Assembly: GCA_027575765.1 (NCBI GenBank)
Contig: JANBPT010000198.1
Location: 1-57,792, forward strand
Length of the DNA stretch: 57,792 bases
Direction: 5' to 3'
Source: Tieghemiomyces parasiticus
Lineage: Eukaryota; Kickxellomycota; Dimargaritomycetes; Dimargaritales; Dimargaritaceae
The notes beneath the pieces are model-generated. The model saw only the letters and a program-made list of their open reading frames with translations. It searched no databases and was not told the DNA's origin. The position numbers and the translations under genes are program-made. Below are positions 56,443 through 57,792 of the stretch, in pieces (positions within the stretch are counted from its first letter, which is position 1; every line of letters begins with the position of its first letter).

Positions 56443-57792
56443 TTACTCCTGGTCGCTCCCAACGTCAACGTTAACGGTGGAGGCGGCAGCGGTCGTATCC
56501 CGGCCGGCAAAGAGGGACATGGGAATGACCCCCGTGGATGCGCCCCCGGTCTTGGCAGTTAGTCGCGGGGGGACGGGCAACCCCATCTGCCGCCACTTCT
56601 TGGCGAGTTGCAAGTCGCGGCCCTTGAAGGCGCGGGCAGCCCAGTTTCCAAATACCAGGCCATGTGGGAACAGACAGATGCCCTTGGCCGGACCTAGGGC
56701 CAGGACCAGATAACCTTCCGAGTCCTCAAAGTTGTGCAGCCGGGGCAGTTCGGGACGTTTGACAGAGTCGAGGTTACGAAGCTCGGTCGTGATGCATAAC
56801 CGGAGGTTCTTGACGAGAATGCGGACCTGGTGCGTGGCGCGGCAGCCTGCTTTCCCACATTTGATGTCGTTAGCATCGCCGACGGCGAAAATGTACGGGT
56901 ACTTGTCGTCCTTTACCTGAAGGGTCGGATAGACGCGAATCCGATCGTCAGGTCCCACGATACCCATGCGCGTATCGGTGGGTAGGCTATGGAGGTATTC
57001 GGTGTGCACCTGGTTGCCCACGGCATTCAAGATCTTGTCGGTTTCGATGCGGATGCCCTTGCGGGTCGTGATAACGTGGGCGGCCGGGGAAGTTGGGACC
57101 GGGGCGCCGCCGTGGGGATCGACGGAATTACTGCTGGTATCGTGGCCGGGGGCGGTGTGCGTCGACGTGGCGTAGCTGCCAGTGCGATGGTGATGGTGCT
57201 GGTGCGAGTTCATGGTGGCGGTTACCTCGGTGTTGATTGTGGAGGCCTTGCGGCTCATGGACGGGACAGTGGGACGGGGCCGCATGCGGTTGTGCGTGCC
57301 GTACAGAGCGTCGAGGTTGCTACTTTCCGGGTCTGAGTAAGACGAGGTGGGACTGGCCGGGATTCTGGCAGGACATGGGGCAGACGGAGCGTTAGGACCC
57401 AACTCGGCGGCGACGGCGTTCATTTCGGTTTCCAAATCGATCGAATCGCCCAATACAACGTCTACACCCATACTCCGTAGGCGTTGGGTGACCCGGCGGC
57501 GGAATTTGAGCGGGAGTGGGGAGCTGAGCAGCTGCTGGCCACGGTGTACAATGGTGACCCGTTTGGAGGGGTCGGCGTGCTTGATCTCGCCGGCCATTTC
57601 GACACCTAGGGGACCGCCGCCGATGATGAGTACACGCTCGGCAGCCTTGATGTCGTCTGAAAACTCCCCATTGACTTTGGCTGCTAGCTCTTTACTGCCC
57701 AGGACCGGGGAGACAGGTTGGGCGCAGGTCGACCCCGTGGCCAGGACCAGGTAGTCATACTCGACAATGTAGGGACTGTCCTCCAGAAGAAC
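56443..57792 (-). CDS. FSP1/AIFM2-like oxidoreductase (second copy), 5' end off the window
   Basis: The minus-strand frame is open to the window edge, so the N-terminus (first Rossmann fold) is missing. Visible part, ~449 residues: VEYDYLVLATGSTCAQP, second dinucleotide fold VLIIGGGPLGVEMAGEIKHADP, then VTIVHRGQQLLS. A ~115-residue insert (about 57070-57420) rich in Ser/Thr/Pro and with an HQHHHH run splits the NAD-binding half. After it come GIRIETDKILNAVGNQ, FAVGDANDIKCGKAGC (FAD contact) and FPHGLVFGNWAARAFKG. The C-terminus is an Ala/Thr/Val-rich tail ending VGSDQE. The paralogue at 51865-53124 lacks the insert. Both proteins point the same way, suggesting an old tandem duplication. Quinone reductase activity is a family inference. 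Confidence 0.9.
   Translation of the reverse strand, partial: VLLEDSPYIVEYDYLVLATGSTCAQPVSPVLGSKELAAKVNGEFSDDIKAAERVLIIGGGPLGVEMAGEIKHADPSKRVTIVHRGQQLLSSPLPLKFRRRVTQRLRSMGVDVVLGDSIDLETEMNAVAAELGPNAPSAPCPARIPASPTSSYSDPESSNLDALYGTHNRMRPRPTVPSMSRKASTINTEVTATMNSHQHHHHRTGSYATSTHTAPGHDTSSNSVDPHGGAPVPTSPAAHVITTRKGIRIETDKILNAVGNQVHTEYLHSLPTDTRMGIVGPDDRIRVYPTLQVKDDKYPYIFAVGDANDIKCGKAGCRATHQVRILVKNLRLCITTELRNLDSVKRPELPRLHNFEDSEGYLVLALGPAKGICLFPHGLVFGNWAARAFKGRDLQLAKKWRQMGLPVPPRLTAKTGGASTGVIPMSLFAGRDTTAAASTVNVDVGSDQE

Overview
The window is nuclear DNA of a fungus. Thirteen intron-bearing or single-exon housekeeping genes match fungal and metazoan orthologues, and spliceosomal GT-AG introns interrupt eight of them. 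GC-rich coding sequence, rather long introns (138-300 nt) and a fully fungal gene set suggest an early-diverging lineage, possibly Zoopagomycota or Dimargaritales-like. The lineage is my inference and I could not test it; 'fungus' is secure.

Layout. 1-4150: gene-free, pyrimidine-rich and strikingly CpG-poor DNA that looks like decayed transposon, with a TATA-bearing patch near 3358. 4153-6871: MKT1-like XPG-fold protein (-). 7495-8480: a dead mariner (DD34D) transposase (-), with a divergent second copy of its flanking sequence at 9711-9905. 11618-13550: POB3 (FACT subunit, +). 13953-14944: MRM2-type rRNA 2'-O-methyltransferase (+). 16122-20557: tubulin cofactor D (-). 21012-22658: ELP3 (-). 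23197-24465: a PPIL2/Cyp60-type cyclophilin lacking the usual U-box (-). 24874-26071: a two-exon single-pass membrane protein of unknown function (-). 28171-30204: CLD1/ABHD4-5-like mitochondrial hydrolase (-). 30632-32579: OFA/MCT-type MFS transporter (-). 36380-41482: a 1700-residue ankyrin-DysF-FYVE-zinc finger-RING protein (-). 43545-46090: RAD3/XPD helicase (-). 46546-49005: RIO1 kinase (-), six exons. 50552-51229: small secreted protein of unknown function (+). 51865-53124 and 56443-57792 (runs off the window): two FSP1/AIFM2-like flavoprotein oxidoreductases (-). The 0.3-3.8 kb spacers between these hold no convincing gene.

The genes are mostly unrelated housekeeping functions (transcription and chromatin: POB3, RAD3, ELP3; ribosome and RNA: MRM2, RIO1, MKT1, the spliceosomal cyclophilin; cytoskeleton: TBCD; lipid and mitochondria: the CLD1-like hydrolase), so no operon-like logic is implied. 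The most interesting single item is the ankyrin-DysF-FYVE-RING protein, a predicted PI3P-directed ubiquitin ligase whose last zinc finger plus RING resembles ZNRF1/2 and whose FYVE finger is split by a long insert carrying a PPxY motif. Exon junctions given below were reconstructed by eye from splice signals, reading frame and family alignment; each joined CDS length is a multiple of three.
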